Source: Verrucomicrobiota bacterium JB025 (GTDB lineage: Bacteria; Verrucomicrobiota; Verrucomicrobiia; Verrucomicrobiales; Akkermansiaceae). From it: 64,000 nt of DNA. The notes under the pieces are model-generated. The model saw only the letters and a list, made by a program, of their open reading frames with translations, was not told the DNA's origin and searched no databases. The DNA lies in assembly GCA_030673875.1 (NCBI GenBank), contig JAUTCT010000027.1, forward strand, positions 1 through 64,000. The letters are read 5' to 3'. This document shows, one piece after another, positions 37,601-45,662 of the stretch; the stretch's first letter is position 1; each line of letters begins with the position of its first letter. The position numbers and the translations under genes were made by a program.

Positions 37601-40600
37601 TCGGCGAGTGGACGGTGAGCGGTGATGAGGGGCGGCAGTTGGTGCCGAAGGGCGGGACGGCGGATTTGGTGCGGCCGGTGCTGGCGGAGACGGGTTGGGA
37701 GTGGCTGGCCGGGAAACGGCGCGGGGCGGGCTTGTTGTTTGTGGTGGGGCTGGCGGCGGTGCTGCTGGCGTGGCGGTGTGAGTCGGTGTTGCGGCGCGGT
37801 TTCGCGATTGGCGCGGGCGCGGGATTCGTGGTGCTGGCGCTCGGGCTGGCAGTGGCGGCGGCCAGTGGCGGCCGGGGCCATGCGGAGGTGCTGGAGTATG
37901 CGGCGCCGGTGGTGGCGGCAGGTGGCGAGGTGTCGGTGGTGGTGGCGAATGTGCCGCAGTGGGCGGCGGGCACGAATGCGGGCGTTTGGCTCGGCGGGTT
38001 GGCCGGGCTGGGGCTGGCGGCGTGGGGTGTGGTGAAGCGGCAGCGGATGTTCACGGGTGCGGGTGTGGCGCTGTTGGCTGCGGCGGTCCTGTTCGTGCAC
38101 GGCGGGGCGGCGTGGTTTTTCGTGGTGTTGGCGCTGATTGGGTTTGTTTGCGTGCTGCCGGAGGTGTTCAAGCTGGCGCTTCGGTTGAAGAAGAAGCCGG
38201 TGGCGGCCCCGGTGGGGACGGCGGTGGTGATGCTGTCCTGCCTGCTGACGATGGGTGGGACGGGTGCGGAGCTGGCGGAGTCGATGATTCACGATTGGGA
38301 AATCCGCGACGGGCGTCTGCACGGCACGGTGGAGGTGACGGTGCGCGGGGAAACCGGCGAGCGGTTTTTGCTTTTGCGTGATCCGGCGGTGTTGAGTGAT
38401 TTTGCGGGTGACGGGTTGCGGGTGGTGAAGTCACCGGCGGGCGAGGCGACGGCCTATTGGCTGGAGGCGGAGGTGGCCGGGCGGTTGACGGGCAGGGCGA
38501 CGTTTGAGATGCCGCTGGCGGATCCGCTGAAAGGGTGGCACATGCCGTCCGGGCAGGCGGCGATGCAGAAGGTGCGGGTGCGCTGGGACGAGGCCGGCTG
38601 GGAGTTCGTGTGTCCGGCGGCGGCGAAGGTCGATGAGCTGGCAGGCACGGGCAAGGCCGGGAGCGGTGCGTCGATGGTGATCGGTCCGGTGGAGCATGTG
38701 ATGATCCGGGCGAGGGCGAAGCAACGCGACGTGACGGGTGAGGAGACGAAGTTTTACGCCGAGGTATCCAACCTGTATCTGCCGGGGCCGGGGGTGGTGA
38801 ACGGACGCCACCAGGTGAGGATTCGTCCGTCGCAAGGACGGGTGACGAGTTTGCGGATGCGGGTGCCGGACGGGTTTACGGTGAGTGATGTGCTGGACGG
38901 GCCGGTGGGGTCGTGGCGGTTCGACCCGGAAGGGCGCGAGCTGCGGATGACCGTGGAGCCGGCGCAGACGAAGGGGTTTGGATTCGTGATCGAGACGCAG
39001 CGTGGGGCCGGCGAGCTGCCGGTGGATTTGGCGCTGGGTGCGCTGCGTGTCGAGGGCAGTGCGGGCGAGGTGGGCTTGCTGGGGTTGGCGTTTGGAAATG
39101 ACGTGCAGCCGGAGTCGGTGGCGGTGGAGGGGATGACGCGGGTGAATCCGGAGGATTTCGGGAACGGTCTGCTGCCGGTTTCCGCGAAGGGGCGGGCACT
39201 GGCGGTGCTGCAACACGCGTTCCGCTATGGGGCGGAGGATGTAACGGCGAAGGTGCGTGTTTCGGAGGTGGCGCCGGAGTTGCGGGCGGAGATTTCCCAG
39301 TTGGTGTCACTGGGTGAGGATCGTCTGGTGGTGGCGGCGGATCTCAGGGTGAACATCACGAGGTCCGGGGTGTTCCGGCTGGATGTGGAGGTTCCCGCGG
39401 GTTTGGAAATCGAGAGTGCGACGGGTGAGGGGCTGAGCCATTGGGCGGAGGTGAGCGAGGACGGCAAGCGGGTGCTGGTATTGCATCTGGCGGGCAAGAC
39501 GATGGGGTTGAGGAACTTCAACCTGACGCTGGCGGGGCGCCCGACCGGGACGCAGAAGAAGTGGACGGTTCCGCGGATGACGGTTCGTGGTGCGTCGCGG
39601 GAGACGGGGGTGCTGACGATTGTGCCGGAGCGCGGGCTGCAGGTGCGTGCGGTCGAGCGCAACAAGGTGTCGCAGCTGGATCCGCGGGAGCTGGCGGATG
39701 CGGGGAAACAACAGGCGCGGGCGGCGGTGAAACCGGGTGCGCTGGCGTATCGCTTGTTGCAGGGGGATTGGTCGCTGGGGCTGGCGATCAGCCGGCTGGA
39801 TCCGTGGGTGACGGCGCGGGTGTTTCACGACGCGACGATTCGCGAGGGGCAGTTGCTCTCGCGGGTGAACATCAGCTACAAGATCGAGAATGCGGCGGTG
39901 AAGACGCTGCGGGTGCGGATACCGGGGCTGGACGAGTCGTCGGCGGCGACGGTGCGGGCGACGGGTGCCGCCGTGGCGGACCTGGTGCCGGTGGCGGGCG
40001 AGGACGGTCTATACGAGATCCGTTTCCAGCGGGGGCTGGCGGGAAGCTCGAGTGTGGATCTCGAGTATCAGCGGGCGGGTGCCGACGGCGGGACGGAGAA
40101 GGTCGAGCCGGTGGCGCTGGAGGATGTACGACAGCTGTCGTATTTCGTGGCGGTGCGTGCGGGCGGCCGGCTGGAGCTGGAGGAGGGCGAGGTGCCGCGC
40201 GGCTGGAGGCGGGCTGACTGGGCGGTGTTGAAGTCCAACCTGGGGAGCGTGGCCGGCGGGGTGACGCCGAATCTCTCGTATCGGGTGGCGGATGCGGGTG
40301 AGCCGCTGCAGGTGGTGCTGAAGCGGCACGAGCTGGCGGCGCTGAGGAAGATGAGGGTTTCCGAGGGGAGCCTGACTACGCTGCTTTCGCCGAACGGCGG
40401 GGCGCTGACCGCGGTGGACCTGAAGATGGAGGTGGTGGCGAAGAGCACGCTGCGGCTGAGGCTGCCGAAGGGGGCGGAGCTGTTCAACGTGCGGGTGAAT
40501 GGCGAGGGCACGGTGTTGGTGCGGGAGGGTGACGAGTGGTTGTTCCATGTGTTTCCGGCGACTGACGCGGACGAGCCCTCGAATGTCGGGTTTGTGTATT

Positions 40601-41406
40601 CGGCTCCGCTTGGCAAGCGAGGCAGTCTGGTGGGTCCGCTGATGGATGTGCCGATGGAGAACCTGAGCTGGCGGGTGCTGGTTCCGGAGGGCTGGACGAG
40701 CACGGGGCACGACGGGGATTTCGACCTGCTGGGTGAGGAGGCGAAGGGCGGGTTCGGCTTGCAGGATTATCTTTCGCTCTCCGTGCTGAAGAGCCGCAGT
40801 GACAAGAAGAATGCGGTCGAGCTGCTGGACAAGGCGAACAAGTACATGCTGGCGGGCGACCAGGAGAAGGCGAGCAAGGCGTTCAGCAATGCGGTGAACA
40901 ACGGGTTTCTGGATGCGGCATCGGGTGAGGACGCGCGGGTGCAGCTGCGGCAGTTGAAGACCCAGCAGGCGGTGCTCGGGCTGAACACGCGGCGCCAGAA
41001 GATCGAGCTGGACAACCGGATCGAGGCCACATCGTTCGGCCAGCAGGCACAGATCGAGCAGGCGGCGAACGTGAATCCGGTTTTCCAGGGGAGATACAAC
41101 TATGACCCGCAGCAGTTCGACCGTTTCCTGGCGGGCAACACGGCGGATGAGAACGCGGCGCTGAAGGAGGTGGCGAACCGGATTGTGGCGCAGCAGCTTG
41201 CGGCGGAACCGGCGGCAGCGGCGCTGGATGTGACGCTGCCGGAGCGGGGGACGGTGCTGACGTTCGGGCGGAGCGTGCAGGGTGAGGTGGGCCGTCCGAT
41301 GGAGATCCGGCTGAAGCTGAGGCGTGCGAACGGCGGATTTGCGGCGGTGGCGCTGGCGTTGTGCGCGCTGGTGGGGGCGATGGCGGCGGTGACGCGGAAG
41401 AAGTGA
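34636..41406 (+). CDS. Giant envelope protein: two homologous beta-rich arms around a transmembrane hub
   Basis: 2256 residues. A signal peptide (LVMILGLLLMVFAPAQ) starts it. The N-terminal arm (about 25-1020) is beta-rich. A cluster of about six hydrophobic helices lies at 1030-1212. A second beta-rich arm (about 1215-2080), a helical Gln/Asn-rich stretch (2080-2200) and a C-terminal helix with a basic end (2234-2256, AAVTRKK) follow. Internal repeats are clear: an 80-residue unit at 40-120 and again at 364-445 (LFFSATAEVDVRVG / LFFSSTATSDVRVG), and a module pair at about 556 and 687-795 that recurs at about 1565 and 1703-1815 (FRLRDDKWSAGL / YRLLQGDWSLGL). It follows the VWA gene by 65 bases, with an AAAGAG ribosome site. 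No enzyme domain is seen. A cell-surface or inter-membrane structural role under the upstream sigma factor is inferred. Confidence 0.8.
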   Translation: MKTAKLVMILGLLLMVFAPAQEVAQDERLVLVPWKAARTDAPLFFSATAEVDVRVGLEEVTGEQRISFMVHQGKAEELSLELSGPGEVTEVSGKGLKDWSVRMTDGKRFLDLRPAVKSGRLPRTLEVSVKTRLENEGGMVGILLPGAGRATGFAVKVAVQPDKGVDLKVLEAAGLAKVEDGEWAYVGGGSVLPKLVVGAAAAGVDSRGLELAGAVLEGNVAEDGKSVSFVLKGVARSAGEGSRIELLGGGAALADGVAGEDWHVELKKRGKEWVYELVADFFGDLPVEVGFEVAVQRQGDWSGLSFRVPGGVVVPVTVRGLDKGVSFDAKRAVVPQHVKGAWMGFLPANGQAEMAWREVDKVADGSLFFSSTATSDVRVGSGLLRQQTVMDLRVLQGKLAELTIKLDGPGEVLSVAGEPVLGWVVRETDGVRELDVKLSRPIEGAGRIRIEAQAALGGFPVKAEALRMSPVGALRHSGYLRIANHGAVRVEVGGAKGLIQLAPEQFPGGVDESLRQVFVYRFPSAEYGYSVDASQVLPEVGVTEVTVYEMSETDMRIAADLELDIREAPLREWELMIPADHAVAAVSSAAVADYSVGEETEDGLRRLKVIFGNPVSGRQLVKLRLEKNEAAKAGAWQLTPLGFPKVKSRRGYVGAVAAAGYRLVVGKTAGLAEVPLTFFPKKTQGLQQAFRLRDDKWSAGLVAEALGQSVEADVFHLYSLKSGAVYGSVLMNFFVVGAPATEWRVEVPEGIGNIDVTGQNVGRDWRRDGNVVIVPLSSPVLGAGTLLLTFEQPMNSMGGTFSPGEVKPLGVQGERGYVQVVSPLQVKHESTSEGGLLEIDASELPTEFRLLTSAPTLRAWQYTAREFAIEMNVEWFEPGETVGQVVDFQKLSTRLSRDGQWVTEARVFVKSRGRSVLRTVFPEGAVLWEAKVDGKAVNARKDAGETLVPLPSRVDPNQAVEVVLRYGAKADSARRAKLVAPVIDAPVVIGEWTVSGDEGRQLVPKGGTADLVRPVLAETGWEWLAGKRRGAGLLFVVGLAAVLLAWRCESVLRRGFAIGAGAGFVVLALGLAVAAASGGRGHAEVLEYAAPVVAAGGEVSVVVANVPQWAAGTNAGVWLGGLAGLGLAAWGVVKRQRMFTGAGVALLAAAVLFVHGGAAWFFVVLALIGFVCVLPEVFKLALRLKKKPVAAPVGTAVVMLSCLLTMGGTGAELAESMIHDWEIRDGRLHGTVEVTVRGETGERFLLLRDPAVLSDFAGDGLRVVKSPAGEATAYWLEAEVAGRLTGRATFEMPLADPLKGWHMPSGQAAMQKVRVRWDEAGWEFVCPAAAKVDELAGTGKAGSGASMVIGPVEHVMIRARAKQRDVTGEETKFYAEVSNLYLPGPGVVNGRHQVRIRPSQGRVTSLRMRVPDGFTVSDVLDGPVGSWRFDPEGRELRMTVEPAQTKGFGFVIETQRGAGELPVDLALGALRVEGSAGEVGLLGLAFGNDVQPESVAVEGMTRVNPEDFGNGLLPVSAKGRALAVLQHAFRYGAEDVTAKVRVSEVAPELRAEISQLVSLGEDRLVVAADLRVNITRSGVFRLDVEVPAGLEIESATGEGLSHWAEVSEDGKRVLVLHLAGKTMGLRNFNLTLAGRPTGTQKKWTVPRMTVRGASRETGVLTIVPERGLQVRAVERNKVSQLDPRELADAGKQQARAAVKPGALAYRLLQGDWSLGLAISRLDPWVTARVFHDATIREGQLLSRVNISYKIENAAVKTLRVRIPGLDESSAATVRATGAAVADLVPVAGEDGLYEIRFQRGLAGSSSVDLEYQRAGADGGTEKVEPVALEDVRQLSYFVAVRAGGRLELEEGEVPRGWRRADWAVLKSNLGSVAGGVTPNLSYRVADAGEPLQVVLKRHELAALRKMRVSEGSLTTLLSPNGGALTAVDLKMEVVAKSTLRLRLPKGAELFNVRVNGEGTVLVREGDEWLFHVFPATDADEPSNVGFVYSAPLGKRGSLVGPLMDVPMENLSWRVLVPEGWTSTGHDGDFDLLGEEAKGGFGLQDYLSLSVLKSRSDKKNAVELLDKANKYMLAGDQEKASKAFSNAVNNGFLDAASGEDARVQLRQLKTQQAVLGLNTRRQKIELDNRIEATSFGQQAQIEQAANVNPVFQGRYNYDPQQFDRFLAGNTADENAALKEVANRIVAQQLAAEPAAAALDVTLPERGTVLTFGRSVQGEVGRPMEIRLKLRRANGGFAAVALALCALVGAMAAVTRKK

Positions 41407-41467
41407 TGCTCCGGGCGGCGGCGGTGGCGGCCATGGGATGACCGGGGTCGCCGCCGGGCAGTGCCGG

Positions 41468-41617
41468 TTATGGTTTGGCCGGGGTTTCCGCTGTGGCGGG
41501 GGCTTCGTCGGTGCGGGAGAATTCGGAGGTGGAGCTGAGGTAGAAGAGGACGGCGCCTCCTCCGATGACGAGGGTCAGGATGAAGAGGGAACCGAGCAAT
41601 CCGAGGCACGAGCGCAT
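41468..41617 (-). CDS. Small single-helix membrane protein
   Basis: 49 residues: a short basic start, one hydrophobic helix (LLGSLFILTLVIGGGAVLFY) and an acidic/Pro-rich tail (TDEAPATAETPAKP). Too short for similarity by eye. The clean helix plus charged ends support a real gene; otherwise it would be a chance frame. It is divergent from the U32 gene, 94 bases away. Confidence 0.5.
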   Translation of the reverse strand: MRSCLGLLGSLFILTLVIGGGAVLFYLSSTSEFSRTDEAPATAETPAKP

Positions 41618-41711
41618 GATGTGAGGCTAGGCGGCGGACGGCTGGTGGGGCGAGCGGAAAATGCGCAGGATGCGGGCTTGCGCGGGGCGATGAGATGCCG
41701 ATGGTGAGGGC

Positions 41712-42980
41712 ATGAAGTCACCTGAATTGCTTGCTCCGGCAGGATCGATCGAACACATGCGCGCGGCGTATGCGTATGGGGCGGACGCGGTTTACGCCGG
41801 GTTGCCGCGTTACAGTTTGCGGGTTCGGAACAATGCGTTCCGGAACGTGGAGGCGCTGGGTGAGGGGATTTCCGAGGCGCACGCGCAGGGCAAGACGTTT
41901 TTCGTGGTGAGCAACCTGCTGCCCCACAACATGAAGGTGAACTCGTTCCTGAAGGACATGAAGCCGGTGGTGGATTTGAAGCCGGACGCGCTGATCATGG
42001 CGGATCCTGGGTTGATCGATCTGGCGCGCAACGCGTGGCCGGAGATGCCGATTCATCTGTCGGTGCAGGCGAACACGCTGAATTGGGCGGCGGTGAAGTT
42101 TTGGAACAAGCTCGGGGTTTCACGGATCATTCTTTCGCGCGAGTTGTCGCTGGATGAGATTGCCGAGATCCGGCAGATGTGTCCGGAGGTTGAGCTTGAG
42201 GTGTTTGTGCACGGTGCGTTGTGCATTGCGTATTCCGGGCGCTGCCTGTTGTCGGGATATTTCACGAGGCGGGACGGCAACCAGGGGGCGTGCACGAATT
42301 CGTGCCGGTGGAAGTACAAGCTGCACGAGGGTGGCGGGACGAAGGTGGCGGAGGATGACGATCCGTTTTTGATCGAGGAGAAGGAGCGTCCGGGCGAGTT
42401 CATGCCGATCGAGGAGGACGAGCACGGGACGTATATCATGAACTCCAAGGATCTGCGGGCGGCGGAGCACGTGCCGCGGTTGATGGAGATCGGGATTGAC
42501 TCGCTGAAGATCGAGGGCCGGACGAAGAGTGCCTACTATGTGGCGCGTAGTTGCCAGGCCTACCGGCGGGTGATCGACAATGCGGCGGCGGGCAGGGAGT
42601 TCGATCCGGCGGTGATGGCGGATCTGGAGGGGCTGGCGAACCGCGGGTATACGGGCGGATTCTTCCAGCGGCACCCGAGTTCGGACTACCAGAACTACGA
42701 GGACAGCCATTCGTCACCCGGGAGCGGCCGCTACGCCGCGAAAGCGCTGGGCTGGGATGCCGGGCGGGGGTTGATGGAGGTGCAGGTGAAGAACCGTTTC
42801 GACAAGGGGGACGTGATCGAGATCGTGAGGCCGGGCGGCAACGAGCGGCAGGTGGTGGAGGTGATGCAGGACCGCGAGGGTGCGGAGATCGAGGTGGCGC
42901 CCGGGGACCCGCATCACGTGTGGATCGACCTGCCGGAGGATGCGGCGGGGGCGTTTGTGGCGCGGGTGAACAAGGCGTGA
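41712..42980 (+). CDS. U32-family peptidase-like protein (TrhP/YegQ type)
   Basis: 422 residues. It starts SPELLAPAGS as U32 proteins do. The Cys-rich core is SGRCLLSGYFTRRDGNQGAC with a second pair of cysteines just after (NSCRWKY), the Fe-S/tRNA-hydroxylation signature of TrhP (YegQ) rather than a true collagenase. In E. coli TrhP supports prephenate-dependent 5-hydroxyuridine formation in tRNA. TrhP is shorter at the C-terminus than the YhbU type, matching this length. Collagenase activity, once proposed for the family, is unlikely. It stands alone, followed by REP-like repeats. Confidence 0.88.
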   Translation: MKSPELLAPAGSIEHMRAAYAYGADAVYAGLPRYSLRVRNNAFRNVEALGEGISEAHAQGKTFFVVSNLLPHNMKVNSFLKDMKPVVDLKPDALIMADPGLIDLARNAWPEMPIHLSVQANTLNWAAVKFWNKLGVSRIILSRELSLDEIAEIRQMCPEVELEVFVHGALCIAYSGRCLLSGYFTRRDGNQGACTNSCRWKYKLHEGGGTKVAEDDDPFLIEEKERPGEFMPIEEDEHGTYIMNSKDLRAAEHVPRLMEIGIDSLKIEGRTKSAYYVARSCQAYRRVIDNAAAGREFDPAVMADLEGLANRGYTGGFFQRHPSSDYQNYEDSHSSPGSGRYAAKALGWDAGRGLMEVQVKNRFDKGDVIEIVRPGGNERQVVEVMQDREGAEIEVAPGDPHHVWIDLPEDAAGAFVARVNKA

Positions 42981-43006
42981 AGCGGTGGGTCCGGGGGCCG
43001 GGGGGG

Positions 43007-43250
43007 CGGAGCGGGACGGACGCTCCGGCCAGGCCGTTGACAAAGCCATGAAGCAAGCCATGGAGAGCGCCGCTGGCATCCCTGCCGGGATGCGGTGATC
43101 ACCGGTGGCTTGTGATCCGGGGGTGTCGCTGCGCTCGACCCCCGGCTATTTTCTTTGATCCCTCCGGGATCTTTCGCAACGGAGCCTTGGCAACGGGATG
43201 GCGGGAGCGGGACGCTCCGGCAACGGTCTGGAGCAGGATGCTCCAGCCAC
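43007..43250. repeat. Cluster of REP-like palindromes
   Basis: At least six hairpins in 240 bases. CGGAGC...GCTCCGG lies at 43007-43028. CATCCCTGCCGGGATG is at 43077, GGTGATCACC at 43094, and a 29-base palindrome with arms CCGGGGGT and ACCCCCGG-like at 43117-43145. GATCCCTCCGGGATC is at 43157, and GGAGCG-type palindromes at 43204-43220 and 43228-43246 (CTGGAGCAGGATGCTCCAG). The last resembles the element at 53826. This is the pattern of an interspersed mosaic element between convergent genes. Confidence 0.7.
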
Positions 43251-43255
43251 TGCAT

Positions 43256-43534
43256 TCATGGTTCCACGAGGTGGAAGGATCCGCGGGACCATTTGCAGCG
43301 GAAGGGGTCTCCGGAGGAGTTTGGGTCCCAGCCGTGCTGGTTGGCGAAGTCGATGGCGTCGGTGACGCGGTCGTAGCTGACGACGCGGGTGAGTTCGGCG
43401 ATGAGTTGGCGGCCGTTGACGGGGGCGGTGGCTTCGACGATGAGTTCGTTGACGCCACGCTTGTTCTGCATGATCCAGCGGTATTGGACGTCGTGGTGGT
43501 TGATGGCTTTGAAACCTTTTTGTGGTGCGGGCAT
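43256..43534 (-). CDS. Small conserved-looking cytoplasmic protein in the ppk operon
   Basis: 92 residues, no membrane segment, Asp/Arg/Trp-rich with FKAINHHDVQYRWIMQNKRG and a C-terminal CKWSRGSFHLVEP. The start is 5 bases after the ppk stop, so it is translated with it. Possible roles include a partner or regulator of polyphosphate synthesis. No family is recognised. Confidence 0.65.
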   Translation of the reverse strand: MPAPQKGFKAINHHDVQYRWIMQNKRGVNELIVEATAPVNGRQLIAELTRVVSYDRVTDAIDFANQHGWDPNSSGDPFRCKWSRGSFHLVEP

Positions 43535-43539
43535 GGTGA

Positions 43540-45636
43540 TCAGTCGATGGGGACGTGGGGTTCGAATGTCATGGCGCGCTCGTGTTCCTGGGCTTTGGCG
43601 GCCTTTTTCGCCTGTTGATAGAAGTATTCCTGGGAGCGGAATGTCTTCACGCCCTTCGGGCGGGCGATGCGTTCGGACGATCCGTCCGGCAGGATGCGGG
43701 ATGCCTGGGTGTTGTCCTTGAAGAAGGTGTCCAGGATGCGGATGAGCTGGCGTTTGATTTTGGGTTCCTCGACGGGGACCATGAGTTCGACGCGTTTTTC
43801 GAGGTTGCGGGTCATCCAGTCCGCGGAGGCGAAGTAGACTTTGGAGTCGCCGCCCTGGTGGAAGTGGAAGAGCCGGGCGTGTTCGAGGAAGCGGTCGATG
43901 ACGGAGATGACTTCGATGTTTTTCGAGTATTTCGGGTCGCCGGGTTTGAGGCAGCAGATGCCGCGGACGTTGAGTTTGATTTCGACGCCGGCCCGGGATG
44001 CCTTGTAGAGGGCGGCGATGATGTCGGGGTCCTGGAGTGAGTTGACCTTGGCGTTGATGCGTGCGGGGAGTCCCTGTTTGGCGCGTTCGGCCTCGCCGGT
44101 GATGAGGTCGATGAGGGTGGGTTTCATCGCGGTGGGTGCGGGGACGAGGCGCTGGAAGCGGAGGAGTTTCGAGCGGCCGGAGACGGCGTTGAAGAAGAGC
44201 GAGGCGTCGTTTCCATAGTCCGGCTTGCAGGTCATGTAGGAGATGTCCGTGTAGAGGCGGGAGGTGGATTCGTTGTAGTTGCCGGTGCCGAGGTGGACGT
44301 AGCGGCGGAGGTGGCCGGTTTCGCGGCGGACGATCATGCAGATTTTGGCGTGGGTTTTGAGGCCCTTGACGCCGTAGACGATCTGGACGCCGGCGCGCTG
44401 GAGTTCGTCGGCGCGGTCGAGGTTGCGGGCTTCGTCGAAGCGGGCCTTGAGTTCGACGAGAGCGGTGACGTGTTTGCCGTTTTCGGCGGCCTTGATGAGG
44501 GCGTCGATGATGCGGGATTTTTTCGCGGTGCGGTAGAGGACCTGTTTGATGGCGACGACGCCGGGGTCGGTGGCGGCTTCTTCGAGGAGGCGGAGGACGG
44601 GTTCGAAGGATTCGTATGGGTGATAGAGCATGACGTCGCCGGCGGCGATGGTCTCGAACATCGAGGCGCCGGGGATGATGGCGGGGGAGTTTTGGCCGGG
44701 CCAGTCCGAGTCGCGGAGGTGGTCGAAGTCCGGCAGGAAGGCGAGGTCCATGAAGGAGGAGAGTCCGGGCGGGCCGTCGACGCGGTAGATTTCCTTTGGT
44801 GAGGCGGCGGTGACGTTCTGGATCATGCGGGTGAGGTCGCGGGGTGCGCCGACGCGGAGTTCGAGGCGCACGGTGTCCGAGAATCGGCGGGCGGTGAGGA
44901 CTTCCTCCATTTCGCCGGCGAGGTCGATGGCGTCTTCCTCCTGGACGGCGATGTCGCCGTTGCGGGTGACGCGGAAGACGGTGGTGGCGACGACGGATTC
45001 GGCGGGGAAGAAACGGCCGGCGTGGATGGCGACGATGTCTTCCAGGAGGAGGAAGTTATGGGTTTTCGGTTCGGAGTTGAGCGGGGCGAAGCGGTTGAGG
45101 CTTTCGGGGATGGGCAGCAGGGCGTGGCGGGTGGTGCGGGTTTCCGGGTCGAACAGTCGGCAGGCGACCACGAGGGTGAGGGCTGGCACCACGGGCGGGG
45201 TGTCTCCGGGGTCGACGGCGAGCGGGGTGATGAGCGGATAGATCTGGTCTTCGAAGATGGCGGAGACCTGGACGCTTTGTTCGGCGTCGAGATCGCCGGG
45301 TTCGAGTTGGCGGACGCCGGCTTCCTCGAGGCCGGGGATGAGTTGGTTGTTGTAGAGTGCGTATTGGTCGTCCTTCATGCGCAGGATGCGCTGGCGGAGG
45401 GCGGCGAGGTTCTGGTTGGGGGTGAGTCCGGAGATGTCGCGGGATTTCAAGCCGCTGCGGCGCATCATCATCAGTCCGCCGACGCGGACCTGGAAGAACT
45501 CGTCCATGTTGGATGCGGTGATGGCGAGGAACTTGAGGCGTTCGAGGAGGGGGAGGTCGTCGCGCAGGGCTTCGTTGAGGACGCGCTGGTTGAATTCGAC
45601 CCAGGAGAGTTCGCGGTTGATATAGGGGATCGGCAT
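43540..45636 (-). CDS. ppk1: Polyphosphate kinase 1
   Basis: 698 residues, full length. It polymerises the gamma-phosphate of ATP into polyphosphate. The N-terminal domain starts INRELSWVEFNQRVLNEA. The catalytic part has VELKARFDEA and the autophosphorylated His in KTHAKICMIVRR. The second phosphohistidine region is near HFHQGGDSKVYF. The C-terminal PLD-like domains are complete. The Ppx-like gene lies 26 bases upstream and a small gene 5 bases downstream, giving a polyphosphate operon. Confidence 0.95.
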   Translation of the reverse strand: MPIPYINRELSWVEFNQRVLNEALRDDLPLLERLKFLAITASNMDEFFQVRVGGLMMMRRSGLKSRDISGLTPNQNLAALRQRILRMKDDQYALYNNQLIPGLEEAGVRQLEPGDLDAEQSVQVSAIFEDQIYPLITPLAVDPGDTPPVVPALTLVVACRLFDPETRTTRHALLPIPESLNRFAPLNSEPKTHNFLLLEDIVAIHAGRFFPAESVVATTVFRVTRNGDIAVQEEDAIDLAGEMEEVLTARRFSDTVRLELRVGAPRDLTRMIQNVTAASPKEIYRVDGPPGLSSFMDLAFLPDFDHLRDSDWPGQNSPAIIPGASMFETIAAGDVMLYHPYESFEPVLRLLEEAATDPGVVAIKQVLYRTAKKSRIIDALIKAAENGKHVTALVELKARFDEARNLDRADELQRAGVQIVYGVKGLKTHAKICMIVRRETGHLRRYVHLGTGNYNESTSRLYTDISYMTCKPDYGNDASLFFNAVSGRSKLLRFQRLVPAPTAMKPTLIDLITGEAERAKQGLPARINAKVNSLQDPDIIAALYKASRAGVEIKLNVRGICCLKPGDPKYSKNIEVISVIDRFLEHARLFHFHQGGDSKVYFASADWMTRNLEKRVELMVPVEEPKIKRQLIRILDTFFKDNTQASRILPDGSSERIARPKGVKTFRSQEYFYQQAKKAAKAQEHERAMTFEPHVPID

Positions 45637-45662
45637 GGGGACAGGGGAAGTTCGGATGGGTG

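Noticed and set aside
41712-42980. Collagenase for hydroxyproline release
   Set aside because: The U32 protein has the TrhP-type cysteine pattern linked to tRNA modification and lies 15 kb from the hydroxyproline locus; it has no signal peptide.
43070-43250. CRISPR array
   Set aside because: The palindromes differ in sequence and spacing and there are no equal-length spacers.
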